Made by a program: the position numbers and the translations under genes. From contig JAIBAE010000018.1 of the NCBI GenBank assembly GCA_019695345.1, positions 1 through 61,733 on the forward strand: 61,733 bases of DNA. Direction: 5' to 3'. Origin of the DNA: Bacteroidota bacterium (GTDB lineage: Bacteria > Bacteroidota > Ignavibacteria > Kapaibacteriales > NICIL-2). Below the pieces are notes generated by a model. That model made no database searches and was not told where the DNA came from. It saw only the letters and a list, made by a program, of their open reading frames with translations. Positions within the stretch are counted from its first letter, which is position 1. Every line of letters starts with the position of its first letter. Below are positions 1-9,484 of this stretch, in pieces.

Positions 1-1459
1 TAGTTGAATAAATGGCTAGTGCGGGTTGGTCTTCTGTACCGTTTAGTTTGTTTGGTTGATACGTTGTTGAGGTAGATGGGAAATTAGGAGAGTGAGATGT
101 AATACCAAAAATTACTTTAAGTACGCAGCCCTGCTCGTACAGCAAAACTTTTGCAGCACTATAATCATTGTTATTACCGCCCATGTATGTACCATAGCGC
201 AAACCGGTACCTGCAGAGTCAATGGAAATCATGATACCATCTAATAACCCTTGTGGGGTATTTTGGAAAGCATTAGGTGTAAAAGGAATACCGCCACTTG
301 TGTATCCTGCTACATACACAGCACTATTTTTCCTTGCTACAACAGAGGTTGGAACAGAATTAGTGCCTATCATCGTTATATAACTAAAGGATGTTAAACT
401 ACTGTCAATTGCAGCTACAAATCCACCACTTATTGCACCAGCAAGCAAAGAGGTAGAATTAGGCATTGCTGATTGCGTTGTACCGGTAAGGCAAACTCTA
501 TTTGCATGTGCATCATAGGCAACTGCAATGCCGGCATCGGAACCTGCGCTCCCATAAACTAGTGATTTACGAATGATAGGGGTAGGTCCATCATCAGCAA
601 CCATTACAAAACAATCAGCGGCATCTGTTACTTTACCTGTTTTTAATGGGAATGCCGTTGAGCCCGTAGTTCCAGAAATGTAAACCTTTCCGTTAGCATA
701 ACATATATCTCCTGATGTTTCCGGTGCGATAGCCCCAATGTAAGTAGAATATGTAATTGCCCCTGTTGCACTTAGTTTGGTAAGTACTAAGTCGGTATTA
801 CCGGATAAAACCGATTGAAAAGCATTTGCCGTTATCTGATAGCGATTAAATGAGTTCGTTTGAGAATACACAAATGCTTCGTTGTTTGGGTTTATACAAA
901 TATGTGCTCCCTTCGAGGCTACCTGCGTTTGAATAGTAACCGGTGAACCATTCCCAAGTATGCGAGAGTACATTAAAGTAGAGCCATTTGCACTGAGTTT
1001 TAGTGCAAAGTAGTTTACTACACTGCTTGCTAAATAGGTGTTATCAGTAGCAACTGTGGTTGGGAAGTTTGGTGACATTGTATAACCGCTAACAAAAACT
1101 TCTCCGGCTGCATTAACTGCAATAGAACCTCCGGCATCATTTCCTGAGCCACCAATATAAGTGGCCCAAATAAGTGTTCGCATAGTCGGGTCAAGCTTAA
1201 ATACCATAACATCGCTGGCACCTGCACTGGTTGTTCTATATGCTCCTGCCGTGGTAGGGATACTTGTACAATGTCCGGTACCATAAATATACCCTTGGGC
1301 ATCTACGGCAACGTGAAGTAAATAGGAGTCGTTATTAGAATTACCAAAGAAGGTTCCCTTTGTGTACGTTAAGTCATCGTATGGTGTTTGTGCCCGGGAA
1401 TCAAAATGTAAATGCAGTGCAATTACCAAACAACACAATGCAAAGGTGATGTGTCTCAT
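1..1459 (-). CDS. SBBP-repeat beta-propeller secreted protein, C-terminus beyond window
   Basis: An open frame of 486 codons runs from an ATG at 1459 to the window edge without a stop, so the C-terminus is missing. A ribosome site (GGGAGG) lies about 7 nt before the ATG. The first ~27 residues form a signal peptide ending at SRAQ. The body repeats the pattern TYIGGSGND...I.VN..GEVFVSGYT.S.NFP, typical of SBBP (seven-bladed beta-propeller) repeats of exported surface proteins; further copies appear near STYIG and YGTYMGG. Such proteins in this phylum usually end in a T9SS sorting domain, which would lie outside the window (inference). The frame has no internal stop in my reading. Function beyond extracellular binding or scaffolding is unknown. 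Confidence 0.8.
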   Translation of the reverse strand, partial: MRHITFALCCLVIALHLHFDSRAQTPYDDLTYTKGTFFGNSNNDSYLLHVAVDAQGYIYGTGHCTSIPTTAGAYRTTSAGASDVMVFKLDPTMRTLIWATYIGGSGNDAGGSIAVNAAGEVFVSGYTMSPNFPTTVATDNTYLASSVVNYFALKLSANGSTLMYSRILGNGSPVTIQTQVASKGAHICINPNNEAFVYSQTNSFNRYQITANAFQSVLSGNTDLVLTKLSATGAITYSTYIGAIAPETSGDICYANGKVYISGTTGSTAFPLKTGKVTDAADCFVMVADDGPTPIIRKSLVYGSAGSDAGIAVAYDAHANRVCLTGTTQSAMPNSTSLLAGAISGGFVAAIDSSLTSFSYITMIGTNSVPTSVVARKNSAVYVAGYTSGGIPFTPNAFQNTPQGLLDGIMISIDSAGTGLRYGTYMGGNNNDYSAAKVLLYEQGCVLKVIFGITSHSPNFPSTSTTYQPNKLNGTEDQPALAIYST

Positions 1460-1770
1460 TGGTACCTCCCTCGGTTTATAAAATCTTCAATCAGTAGAAT
1501 GGCGTAAAGACACGCCCGATATAACTATATCCCGTAACAATATAGACACGAAGAATTTAATAACAAACAGAAATTTCAGCGTAGTTGTTTTTCCTGTGAA
1601 TTAGGTAAGCCAGCAGGAATTAACATAGTTAATAAGAGTAAAATTTCTGAATTCGAAATTGAAAGTACTTTTATACAAAATAATTGAGCACCAATATGCG
1701 TTACGTGTATCTGTTTAATTTATTCAAAACAGTTTTCTATATTAGATAAGATATATTAAGGATACTATCT
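1460..1770. promoter_or_regulatory. Divergent intergenic region
   Basis: This 311-bp AT-rich gap separates two divergently oriented genes and must hold both promoters. The plus-strand side has AT-rich runs (TTTAATTTATTC, TATATT) about 20-60 nt before the ATG at 1771 and a weak AAGG ribosome site. No repeat element or hairpin stands out, and no promoter could be assigned firmly. Confidence 0.35.
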
Positions 1771-2022
1771 ATGCCAACCTACGATTACAGATGTGTTACT
1801 TGTGGTAAAGAGTTCGAGGCATTTCAGCCAATGAGTCAAGATGCGTATACCACTTGTCCTGCTGAAGTTTGCAGCGAACCTGAAAAAGGAAAAGGAACTG
1901 TTGAGCGTAAAATTGGCGGAGGCGCCGGATTGATTTTTAACGGTAGCGGATTTTATATAACCGATTACAAAGGTGGGAACTCCGCTTCTGCTACATCCTC
2001 GCCAAATTCTTCTTCGGAATAG
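1771..2022 (+). CDS. FmdB-family zinc-ribbon protein
   Basis: The 83-residue protein begins MPTYDYRCVTCGKEFE, the hallmark of the FmdB/CxxC zinc-ribbon family. Cys8 and Cys11 form the first knuckle; a second pair occurs at CPAEVC (~residues 29-34), with longer spacing than the usual CPxC. The tail contains the conserved FNGSGFYITDYK segment and ends in a Ser/Ala-rich low-complexity stretch. FmdB was named as a putative regulator of formamidase expression, but most homologues have no proven function; a small metal-binding regulatory role is the safest reading. The gene stands alone on the plus strand, with an AAGG site before the ATG and a repeat-rich gap directly after the stop. Confidence 0.85.
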   Translation: MPTYDYRCVTCGKEFEAFQPMSQDAYTTCPAEVCSEPEKGKGTVERKIGGGAGLIFNGSGFYITDYKGGNSASATSSPNSSSE

Positions 2023-2033
2023 TTAATGGTAGA

Positions 2034-2657
2034 CCGCTACTGCCGAAGCAACCGCGCGTGCGCGGCAACTCTGTCCGCCCCAACCGTTCTACGGCGCAGG
2101 AATAATAACAAACATACATTTACTATTAACCGTAAGGGTGAATAGATATTCGCCCTTCTGTTGAGAGATTTAAATCTCTGTTATCATGGCTAACCTTCAC
2201 AGTGATTCTTCGCGTTACTTAGAATGACAAACCGGAATGTTGTGGTCGTCATGCTGAACGGAGTGAAACAACTACAGTAATTCAGAAACTGTTTAAGATT
2301 TAAATCGAAAGTTATAAGGATTTTGTTTCGGACTTTAATACGATGTTTGTCATTCCCGAAAACGCTGAATTAAGCGTTTATCGGGAGGCGAAGCCCAACG
2401 TAGTTCATCCATACGTCTCTGTTTACGTAACATGGATAACCGATTTCTCGGGTATGACAGTCCTTGGATAATTCTTAAACTGTTTCTAATATAATGGAAC
2501 TCATTTACATAGATTTTTTGCGTTGCTCAGAATGACAAAAGCGGCAACGATGTAAAGCACGAGCACGTAATTCGTAATCCGTAATTCGTAAATAACTGCG
2601 CAGCTGAAGGTGCGGTTCGCACCGGGTTGGCGCGCTGAAGGTTTGCTTCGGTAAAGG
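2034..2657. repeat. A-type inverted-repeat element, copy A1 (624 bp)
   Basis: The left end (2034-2100) carries TGCCGAAGCAACC then a GC-rich block ending GGCGCAGG. The right end (2596-2657), read on the minus strand, gives TTACCGAAGCAAACCTTCAG, then GCGCGCCAACCCGGTGCGA and CACCTTCAGC. The same ~65-nt end recurs at 5976, 12951, 25416 and 32546. Next to the right end is a TTACGAATTACGGATTACG run also found beside copy A5. The interior (2150-2560) is itself made of short repeats, including two similar 'AGAATGACAAA' segments. Confidence 0.6.
2355..2385. repeat. REP-like hairpin inside A1
   Basis: CCCGA (2355-2359) pairs with TCGGG (2381-2385) and AAACGCT (2360-2366) with AGCGTTT (2373-2379): a 12-bp stem with one bulged A and a 6-nt loop. 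It sits between TGTCATTC and TGACA motifs, a layout common in intergenic REP-type repeats. Confidence 0.6.
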
Positions 2658-2686
2658 AGGGAACACTATTCCCAATGTAAAAAAGA

Positions 2687-2718
2687 AAATCCCCGACTAT
2701 GGGAATAGCCGGGGATTT
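2687..2718 (-). terminator. Rho-independent terminator downstream of the Ig-repeat gene
   Basis: On the minus strand AAATCCCCG pairs with CGGGGATTT (9 bp, extended by CTAT/ATAG after one mismatch), followed by a T-rich tract (TTTTCTTTTTT). It lies 25 nt past the stop of the gene ending at 2743, so it should end that transcript. It is the clearest terminator in the window. Confidence 0.85.
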
Positions 2719-2742
2719 TTGCATGTGTATGTAGCCGGAATA

Positions 2743-5472
2743 TTACCGAAGAACAACTATCGGTAACCCACGTTGAACTCCATTTGCATACACTACAATT
2801 GTATAAGCTCCATTTGCTAACGATGAAATGTTGATGTTGTTAGTTACACCATGTACATGAGAAGCTAACTGTACTCTGCCAAGAGCATCAACAATTTGAA
2901 TTTCTGAAGTCGTCTGATTTTCGGGTATCGTTACTGTAACTACATCGTTTGCAGGATTTGGATATACGTTTAATCCGCCTGCATAGCCATCTTGTACTGA
3001 TGAACCAACTTGTGCAGTACCCGAAGCCATTACAGTATCGTTACCTTGGGATGTTTGTACAATTGCTTTAATTGACAAAGCACCCGCTTTGGTTGGTTTG
3101 AATTGTACAATAATACTAACACAGGAGTCGGGTTTAATGGTAAATGGCGGCAACTGCATTACCAGTACCTGGAAGCTTGATGTATCGCCTTCGAATGTTG
3201 CATTTTGTATAACCAAATTTGCGCCTGTTGTGTTACAAAGCAATACCGTTGTATCGCGTGTTGAACCAACATCGGTTGGCTGACCTGACGGGAACACAAC
3301 CTGATTTAAACTAATTGCACGTGCAACGCCTTCGCCTGTTAACGTTACAGGTGACGGAGCACTTGCATTACTTGTTATTGATATGTCTGCAGTGCGAGCA
3401 CCAACTGCTTTTGGTGAAAATGTAACTTTTACTACTACCGAATCTTTTGCTGGAACTGATACTGGTGTTGTAACAGTTAATGTGTAATCTGTTTTGTTTG
3501 TTCCGCCAAGTTCTATTTTAGAGATGTCGAGTTTAGCATTACCTGTGTTAGAGATAACAAACGTTTGTTCTGCCGATGTAGCACCAACACGTAGTTTGCC
3601 AAATGCCAAACTACCTTTAGATAGGGTAATGTTTGGAGCAGGTGCATCGCTTACAGTTAATGTAGCACCGTTAGAGGTAACCGTACCACAGTTATTTGTT
3701 ACAACAACTGAGTAACTACCTTCATCTGATTTTTGAGCTGAAGGAATGGTATATGTTGCACTTGTTGCACCATTAATATTTGTTGTACCTTTTTTCCATT
3801 GGTATGTTAGGTTGTTACCTGTTGCAACAACGGTAAAGTTAGTACTTGTTCCGGTAGAAGCTGTTTTGTTTGATGGATGTGTTGTGATTGCAGGTTTTGG
3901 ATTTACATTAAGTGTGGCAGCATTCGATACAACTGTAGATTGGCATATAGCAACTATTGCACGGCATGAGTAATTTCCTTGGTCGGCTGGTAAAACACCG
4001 GTGATAGTTAATGTAGTACCGGAAGCTCCGCTGAAACGACCACCATTCTGAATGGTTCCGCCATCTTTAGCCCATTCGTAGGTAACTCCTGCCGGGTTAG
4101 CTACAGCAATTGTAAAGGTTACTGTAGAGCCTTCGCACCCAGCTGCATCAGCAGGTTGAGTTGTAAACTGCGCCGGAGTTGAAACCTGTAACGGAGCATT
4201 TTGCGAAGTAACTGGTGTTCCGCAACTTCCACTTACAGTACAACTGTACTGACCTTGGTCTGTTTCGGTAACACTGTTTACTGTATAGGTAGCGTTTGTT
4301 GCACCGTTAATCGCAGTACCATTTTTCTTCCACTGATATGTTAACGTACCGCCCGAAGCTGCAATGGTAAATGTTGCATTTGCACCTTGACAAATAGAAA
4401 CCGGATTGGGATGTGTGTTAATAGTAACAGCCGGATTTACTGTAACCGTTGCAGTTGAACTTGTAACCGGTGTTCCGCATGTACGGGAAACCACGCAGTC
4501 ATACACACCACCTTGTGATGGAGCAATATTGGATAACGATAGTGTTGCATTAGTAGCGCCGGGAACGTTTGTTGCATCTTTACGCCATTGGTATGTTACA
4601 CCACCACCGGTTGCAGCTACAGTTAACGTAACATTTGCACCTTGGCAAACTGCTTGAGTTGCCGGAGATGGCTGTGTAGTGATAGATGCGCCTGTACCAA
4701 CAGTAGCATCGCCGGACATAGCACTATTTAATGTAGTAGCTGATGCGTCAACTACTCGAATTCTGTATGTGTTACCAGGAGGTGTATTACCGGGCAATGT
4801 AAATGATGAAGAGTTAGCGCCATCGTTGGAAGTAGCTGTACCAACTTGTGTGTATGTTGAACCACTGTTGGTTGAAAGCTCAATATTTACATTAGTAACA
4901 CCATAGCTTGTCCATTGAACACTTACGCTATTGCCTGCACAAAAAACTGCACCGGCAGCCGGAGCTGTTAAGGTTAAACCTTTTACGGTAAAGGTACGGG
5001 TAGTTGTTGTAAAATCGCCCGATGAAGAACTTGATGTAGCATTACCAGCAAATCGAATTGTATAAACACCCGGTGTACTTGGGGCTGTAATGTTGAATTG
5101 AAATGAAGCACTGCCGCTTAGTGATTTTGGAGTGCTGTGAACAATCTCGTTTCCCGACAGTGTGGTTCCCTGACCAGAAATAACTGCCAAACCACTTTGT
5201 ACTGTATTACTTGCATTTACAAAATCAATATCACATCCAGCTCTTGGTCTGGTTGAGTTCTGAATGGTTAGCGTAAATGTATTACCAGTTGAACTTGGCA
5301 ATACCGATGAAGGTCCGCTTGTAGTTAAAGTAGTATTAGATGGTGTACCACTATGGCAACCTGCACCGCCACAACCGCTTGTTGTACGGCCGGTAATACC
5401 ATTTTGGTATGCCAACGCCTGTACAGCGAAGAGTAGTATAAATATATAAGAACACTGTATAAATCTTTTCAT
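2743..5472 (-). CDS. T9SS-exported surface protein: choice-of-anchor V, four Ig-like domains, two anchor-D domains
   Basis: About 909 residues. After a signal peptide (MKRFIQCSYIFILLFAVQALA) comes a choice-of-anchor-V-like domain with a CGGAGCH motif (~residues 35-45), which may bind haem or be structural. Four Ig-like repeats follow (~265-610), each with the Q..C.G......A.G...TYQW.K pattern and a C-terminal disulphide cysteine. Two HYDIN/choice-of-anchor-D-like domains (~615-815) precede a T9SS type A sorting domain starting at VYPNPANDVV and ending GLPIVVLR. The ATG at 5472 is preferred over the in-frame GTG at 5478, because the GTG falls inside the AAGGTG ribosome site. It is a secreted or surface-anchored adhesion-type protein; ligand unknown. 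Monocistronic: terminator follows, long gap precedes. Confidence 0.85.
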   Translation of the reverse strand: MKRFIQCSYIFILLFAVQALAYQNGITGRTTSGCGGAGCHSGTPSNTTLTTSGPSSVLPSSTGNTFTLTIQNSTRPRAGCDIDFVNASNTVQSGLAVISGQGTTLSGNEIVHSTPKSLSGSASFQFNITAPSTPGVYTIRFAGNATSSSSSGDFTTTTRTFTVKGLTLTAPAAGAVFCAGNSVSVQWTSYGVTNVNIELSTNSGSTYTQVGTATSNDGANSSSFTLPGNTPPGNTYRIRVVDASATTLNSAMSGDATVGTGASITTQPSPATQAVCQGANVTLTVAATGGGVTYQWRKDATNVPGATNATLSLSNIAPSQGGVYDCVVSRTCGTPVTSSTATVTVNPAVTINTHPNPVSICQGANATFTIAASGGTLTYQWKKNGTAINGATNATYTVNSVTETDQGQYSCTVSGSCGTPVTSQNAPLQVSTPAQFTTQPADAAGCEGSTVTFTIAVANPAGVTYEWAKDGGTIQNGGRFSGASGTTLTITGVLPADQGNYSCRAIVAICQSTVVSNAATLNVNPKPAITTHPSNKTASTGTSTNFTVVATGNNLTYQWKKGTTNINGATSATYTIPSAQKSDEGSYSVVVTNNCGTVTSNGATLTVSDAPAPNITLSKGSLAFGKLRVGATSAEQTFVISNTGNAKLDISKIELGGTNKTDYTLTVTTPVSVPAKDSVVVKVTFSPKAVGARTADISITSNASAPSPVTLTGEGVARAISLNQVVFPSGQPTDVGSTRDTTVLLCNTTGANLVIQNATFEGDTSSFQVLVMQLPPFTIKPDSCVSIIVQFKPTKAGALSIKAIVQTSQGNDTVMASGTAQVGSSVQDGYAGGLNVYPNPANDVVTVTIPENQTTSEIQIVDALGRVQLASHVHGVTNNINISSLANGAYTIVVYANGVQRGLPIVVLR

Positions 5473-5478
5473 GGGCAC

Positions 5479-6161
5479 CTTATTATATTAATGAAACTAA
5501 TTGAAATTAACTTATGAAATAGTAAATACTTACACAGGTATCAACCCATGCAATACATGTACTGTTTCATAAACTGAATAAATAAGGCACGGTAATTTTC
5601 CCCTTTTACGTCCTAAATAATGTTCCAACTTTAAGTATGTTACAATAATACTGATGTTTCAACTTTGTTTCACCCCGCCTGAAAAAAAAATTTCATCAAA
5701 TTCGTAGCAATTTGTACGAAATTAGAAGGAGTTAGTGTTGTACACAGATACCGGTTAGAACGTATATCATTGTTACACGGAATGATACTTTTTTCTATCT
5801 ACCGGAATTGGAGCCTATAAGGAGTAGAAAAATGCGTGGGTGATTTTATACTCTGCACTTATTATATGCTAAACATAAATCGGTAGGATTTGATAATGCT
5901 TGTTAGTTGTTAACTGATGTAATTAATCTAACAACTGAGGTGTTTAAAGGGGTAATTGATAACATTATGTTTCCCGCCTCTGCCGAAGCAAACCTTTAGC
6001 GCGCTAACCCGGTGCGAGCCGTTCCATCTGCGTCGCGTGGTTTGTGAATCTAAGGTAACTATAATTCTTACTGCGCCGCAGGAGAGTTGGAGCGGACTGT
6101 GTTGCCGCGCAGAACCTGCGCTTCGGCCTACGAGGTGCAACCCGCTTGTGAAACTATTCTC
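5479..6161. other. Intergenic gap with promoter of the Ig-repeat gene and A2 repeat
   Basis: A 683-bp gap. The part next to 5472 is AT-rich and should hold that gene's promoter. The part next to fliI is taken up by repeat copy A2. Short frames crossing this region follow the repeat and show no protein family; no RNA gene was recognised. Confidence 0.5.
5976..6130. repeat. A-type inverted-repeat element, copy A2 (~155 bp)
   Basis: The left end reads CTGCCGAAGCAAACCTTTAG then GCGCTAACCCGGTGCGAGCC. The right end on the minus strand reads GGCCGAAGCGCAGGTTCTGC and closes at GCGGCGCAG. It ends about 30 nt after the fliI stop, at the tail of the flagellar operon. Confidence 0.6.
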
Positions 6162-7481
6162 TTATTTGGAGCTCATCATGGACATAAGCCGGGTGACTGT
6201 TTCGTTGTAGCCGATGGATTCTTCGGTGGACTGGCGGAGGAAGTTACGGATATCTTCATTCATGCGGACGGCTTTATCTAACCGTGGGTTTGCCCCGGGC
6301 TGATATGCACCTACGTTTATCAAGTCTTCCGATTCGTGATACACAGCAAGCATTTCCTTTAGTGCAGTTGCTGCTGCACGATGTTCCTTGGTTGTTATAT
6401 CGGGCATTACACGGCTTAGACTTTGCAGAACATCAATTGCTGGATAATGTCCCTGCGCCCCAAGCTTACGCGATAGAACTACGTGCCCATCCAAAATACC
6501 ACGAGCGGTATCGGCAATTGGTTCGTTCATATCATCACCTTCCACAAGAACTGTGTAAAGCGCGCTGATTGTTCCTGTATCGGATGTTCCCGCACGTTCC
6601 ATTGTTTTGTGCATAAGCGAAAAAACTGAAGGCGTGTATCCTTTTGCAGTTGGTGGCTCGCCAACGGCTAAACCAACTTCGCGCTGGGCCATTGCCAAAC
6701 GTGTTACCGAGTCCATCATGAGCATTACGTCAAAACCTTTATCACGGAAGTACTCTGCAATGGTAGTGGCTGTTAACGCTGCCTTTAAACGGATAAGAGC
6801 TGGGGAATCGCTTGTTGCACAAACAACAACACTTCGCGCCAAGCCTTCTTCTCCTAAATCTTTTTCTATAAATTCCCGAACCTCCCTGCCCCGTTCACCA
6901 ATCAGCGCAATTACGTTTATATCAGCCGAAGTGTTACGGGCAATCATACCCAATGTTGTGGATTTCCCCACACCCGAGCCGGCAAAAATCCCGATGCGTT
7001 GTCCTTTACCAAGTGTCAGTACGCCGTCCATTGCTTTAATGCCTGTGCTTACGGGTTCGGATATTCGCTTACGCAACAGTGGATTAGGCGGGTTAGCATA
7101 AATAGAACGGTACTCATTTACTGTTGGTTGCTCTTTACCATCAATAGGGTTTCCCAAACCATCAAGTATTCTGCCAAGCAAAGCATTGCCAACACCAATA
7201 CTCATTGGCTTGCCGGTAGAGATTAATTCCATGCCCGGCATCAGGTTGTTAGTATCGCCTAATACCATAGAGAGAATTCTGTTATCGCGGAACCCAACAA
7301 CTTCGCACTTGCCAACTATCTCGCCATGACGGTTACGGATTAACAATACTTCGCCAATAGGTGCTTGTGGTCCTTCACTTTCAATTACCAACCCAACTAC
7401 TTGGGTAATTCTCCCAAAGTGTTCTAAGGTGTTGGATGTTTGAATAGACGGTGTTACACGCTGTAAAAGGTTTGCAAGCAT
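6162..7481 (-). CDS. fliI: Flagellum-specific ATPase FliI
   Basis: This 439-residue protein has the usual FliI length. The Walker A motif GSGVGKST is at ~residues 168-175, the switch GERGREVREF at ~196-205, and Walker B LMMDSVTR at ~250. The PTAKGYTPSVFS segment and C-terminal PGANPRLDKAV region are typical of flagellar/type III export ATPases rather than F1-beta. FliI hydrolyses ATP at the cytoplasmic face of the export gate and, with FliH, delivers flagellar substrates. Its ATG lies 2 nt after the fliH stop, with a GGAGGAG site inside the end of fliH. It is the last gene of this operon: the expected fliJ does not follow. Confidence 0.97.
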   Translation of the reverse strand: MLANLLQRVTPSIQTSNTLEHFGRITQVVGLVIESEGPQAPIGEVLLIRNRHGEIVGKCEVVGFRDNRILSMVLGDTNNLMPGMELISTGKPMSIGVGNALLGRILDGLGNPIDGKEQPTVNEYRSIYANPPNPLLRKRISEPVSTGIKAMDGVLTLGKGQRIGIFAGSGVGKSTTLGMIARNTSADINVIALIGERGREVREFIEKDLGEEGLARSVVVCATSDSPALIRLKAALTATTIAEYFRDKGFDVMLMMDSVTRLAMAQREVGLAVGEPPTAKGYTPSVFSLMHKTMERAGTSDTGTISALYTVLVEGDDMNEPIADTARGILDGHVVLSRKLGAQGHYPAIDVLQSLSRVMPDITTKEHRAAATALKEMLAVYHESEDLINVGAYQPGANPRLDKAVRMNEDIRNFLRQSTEESIGYNETVTRLMSMMSSK

Positions 7482-7483
7482 TT

Positions 7484-8215
7484 TTAAAACTCCTCCGGCG
7501 TTTCCTGAACAATGGCCGCGGTTTGCATTGCAGATGCTAATATAGCAAGCTGTGTTTTAAGCTGTGCATCAATTGTACCTATTCCAGTTTCAATAATACT
7601 TCCGCCGGGTTCTACCTGGGGGTCGTTTACTAAATGGATATTCCGTATGGAAGATGAACCGCTGGCAAGCGAATTTTTTGCGGCTGTTAATGCCTGATAG
7701 TTAGATGGGTGTATCCGAATAGTTACATCTTTTATACCATGAAGTCCGGATATTGCTTTCTTCACTTGTTCAACTGCAAGCATAGCATTTTCATGTACCT
7801 CGCGCTGTAGAATATGTTGTGTAGCAGTAATGGCAAGTTCAACGGCAACTTTTTCCAATAAATCAATCTGCTGCTTAAACTGCTCATGCATTTCTATGAT
7901 AGCCGTATCTAAATTCTGTACCCAATCGCGCAGAGTGTTCATCTCTGTTTCAAGCAGTGCGCTTGTAACTTGCTTGCCGTCGTTAAAGCCGTTGTCGTAT
8001 GCTTGCTGAACCTCTAACTGAACATCTTCCAAACTCATACCCGGTGCAGTTTCCGGTTCCGGTTCAGGGTGGTAGTTAGGCGAAATATGTAATTGTGATT
8101 CTTGCTTAACTTTGGCAAAATCTTCAAACACATGGTCATGCACAAGCGAGGCATCTTCCACACGGATAATGCTTGCAGTACGTACTTTTTTATGTGTTCT
8201 TATTATCGTATTCAT
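7484..8215 (-). CDS. fliH: Flagellar export stator-like protein FliH
   Basis: 243 residues. The C-terminal half fits FliH/type III stator proteins: an amphipathic helical region (~75-150, QAYDNGFNDGK...), then VELAITATQHILQREV and a DPQVEPGGSIIETGIGTID segment shared with FliH and V/F-type delta-like subunits. FliH binds the FliI N-terminus and links it to the C-ring. The ATG at 8215 is preceded by GAAGGAAC, a good ribosome site; an upstream in-frame TTG at 8230 overlaps that site and is unlikely. Position between fliG and fliI supports the call, although FliH is poorly conserved in sequence. A repeat element occupies the unusually wide gap to fliG. Confidence 0.88.
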   Translation of the reverse strand: MNTIIRTHKKVRTASIIRVEDASLVHDHVFEDFAKVKQESQLHISPNYHPEPEPETAPGMSLEDVQLEVQQAYDNGFNDGKQVTSALLETEMNTLRDWVQNLDTAIIEMHEQFKQQIDLLEKVAVELAITATQHILQREVHENAMLAVEQVKKAISGLHGIKDVTIRIHPSNYQALTAAKNSLASGSSSIRNIHLVNDPQVEPGGSIIETGIGTIDAQLKTQLAILASAMQTAAIVQETPEEF

Positions 8216-8269
8216 GTGTTGTTCCTTCAACCAACCTTCAAACCTGTACTGGTAGTAGCTTTAGTTTTA

Positions 8270-8428
8270 TGCTATCGCAATCGGCTCCGTTCCTTGTAGC
8301 TGTATAGTGCCTTCATCTGCCGGACAGATTCGTTGTGCTTTGGTAAACATTTATCATAAGCATATCATTCTCTCCGGCAAGAGTATGGTGTGCTGTACAC
8401 TGCGGCGCGGTGCCGCAATGCGTTAGCA
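8270..8428. repeat. B-type inverted-repeat element, copy B1 (159 bp), between fliG and fliH
   Basis: The left end is TGCTATCGCAATCGGCTCCG and the right end, on the minus strand, TGCTAACGCATTGCGGCACC: imperfect terminal inverted repeats of about 20 nt. The right end starts 5 nt after the fliG stop codon. The element interrupts the flagellar operon, so read-through RNA should fold into a long hairpin here. Confidence 0.7.
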
Positions 8429-8434
8429 AACACA

Positions 8435-9466
8435 TTATACAAATACATCCTCTTTACCACGACCGCCAATACTAACTTCTTCTGCTTCTTCTAGTTTTTT
8501 GATGACATCAACAATACGGAGCTGCGCGCTTTCTACTTCTTTGAGTTTTACCGGCCCCATAAACTCAAGCTCTTCTTTGATAACCTGCGATGCACGTTCG
8601 GACATATTTTTGAAAATCTTTGTTCGAATTTTATCGTCGCTTGCTTTTAGTGCAAGTGCAAGGTCGCGTTTATCTACATCACGCAGAATACGCTGAATGC
8701 CGCGGTCGTCAATCATAACAATGTCATCAAACAAGAACATAAGTCGCTTGATGTCGGTTGCCAAGTTGGGGTCTTTGGCTTCGATTTGCTCCATGAGTGT
8801 TTTGGCCGTTGCAGTATTCGATTTGTTTAAGATACCAGCAACAATCTGTGCACCACCCGCCATGGACATGTTTTGCGATAGGGTTGCTTCGGCAATTTGG
8901 TCAACCACCTGTTCAACCTGTTGCACAACCGCTGGCGATACCTTGCCCAAACTGGCAATACGCATTAATACTTCCGACCGTAATTCATCGGGGAATTGAG
9001 AGAGCACCTCGGCTGACTGGTCGGTTGGCAAGTGCGATAACAACAATGCAATAGTTTGCGGATGTTCTTTGCTTAAAAAACTTGCAAGCTGTTGCGGATC
9101 GGCTTTTTTAAGAATATCAAAACCACGAACTGTAGAGAGCATTTTGATTTTATCAATAATCTCGCGTGCTCTGTCTGAACCGAATGAACGCTCTAAAATT
9201 ACCTTAGCATAATCCAACCCACCAACAGAATATGATTCCTGCCCAATCATCATACCATAGAACTCTTCTACTACCTTATTAATTACCGATTGCGGTAAGT
9301 GGCGTAATGTTGTTATCTCTAACGAGATTTGCTCTACGTCATCTTGGGTAAGGTCTTTAAATATCTTTGCAGAGGTATCAACTTGCAATACCATTAATAG
9401 CACAGCAATTTTTTGCCTGCCCGATAGTTTTTCGTATGTAAGATCTTTTACTGTATCAGCTGCCAT
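8435..9466 (-). CDS. fliG: Flagellar motor switch protein FliG
   Basis: 343 residues, normal for FliG. The N-terminal FliF-binding region starts GRQKIAVLLMVL; the middle domain holds the EHPQTIALLLSHLP motif (~residues 135-148); the C-terminal torque domain contains FLFDDIVMIDDRGIQRILRD with the charged residues that face the stator. FliG couples ion-driven stator movement to rotor rotation in the C-ring. It follows fliF by 18 nt and is separated from fliH by repeat B1, which may lower expression of the distal fliH-fliI part (inference). Confidence 0.97.
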   Translation of the reverse strand: MAADTVKDLTYEKLSGRQKIAVLLMVLQVDTSAKIFKDLTQDDVEQISLEITTLRHLPQSVINKVVEEFYGMMIGQESYSVGGLDYAKVILERSFGSDRAREIIDKIKMLSTVRGFDILKKADPQQLASFLSKEHPQTIALLLSHLPTDQSAEVLSQFPDELRSEVLMRIASLGKVSPAVVQQVEQVVDQIAEATLSQNMSMAGGAQIVAGILNKSNTATAKTLMEQIEAKDPNLATDIKRLMFLFDDIVMIDDRGIQRILRDVDKRDLALALKASDDKIRTKIFKNMSERASQVIKEELEFMGPVKLKEVESAQLRIVDVIKKLEEAEEVSIGGRGKEDVFV

Positions 9467-9484
9467 GGTAGTAAGTATTATACG

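Noticed and set aside
1030..1302. 90-codon minus-strand frame inside the first gene
   Set aside because: It is in another frame of the SBBP-repeat gene, which has an uninterrupted coding frame with signal peptide and repeats.
2527..2724. 65-codon minus-strand frame
   Set aside because: It starts inside the terminator hairpin and runs through the right end of repeat A1; composition follows the repeat.
5928..6281. Short frames on both strands downstream of fliI
   Set aside because: They are formed by repeat A2 and the 3' end of fliI and show no protein family or ribosome site.
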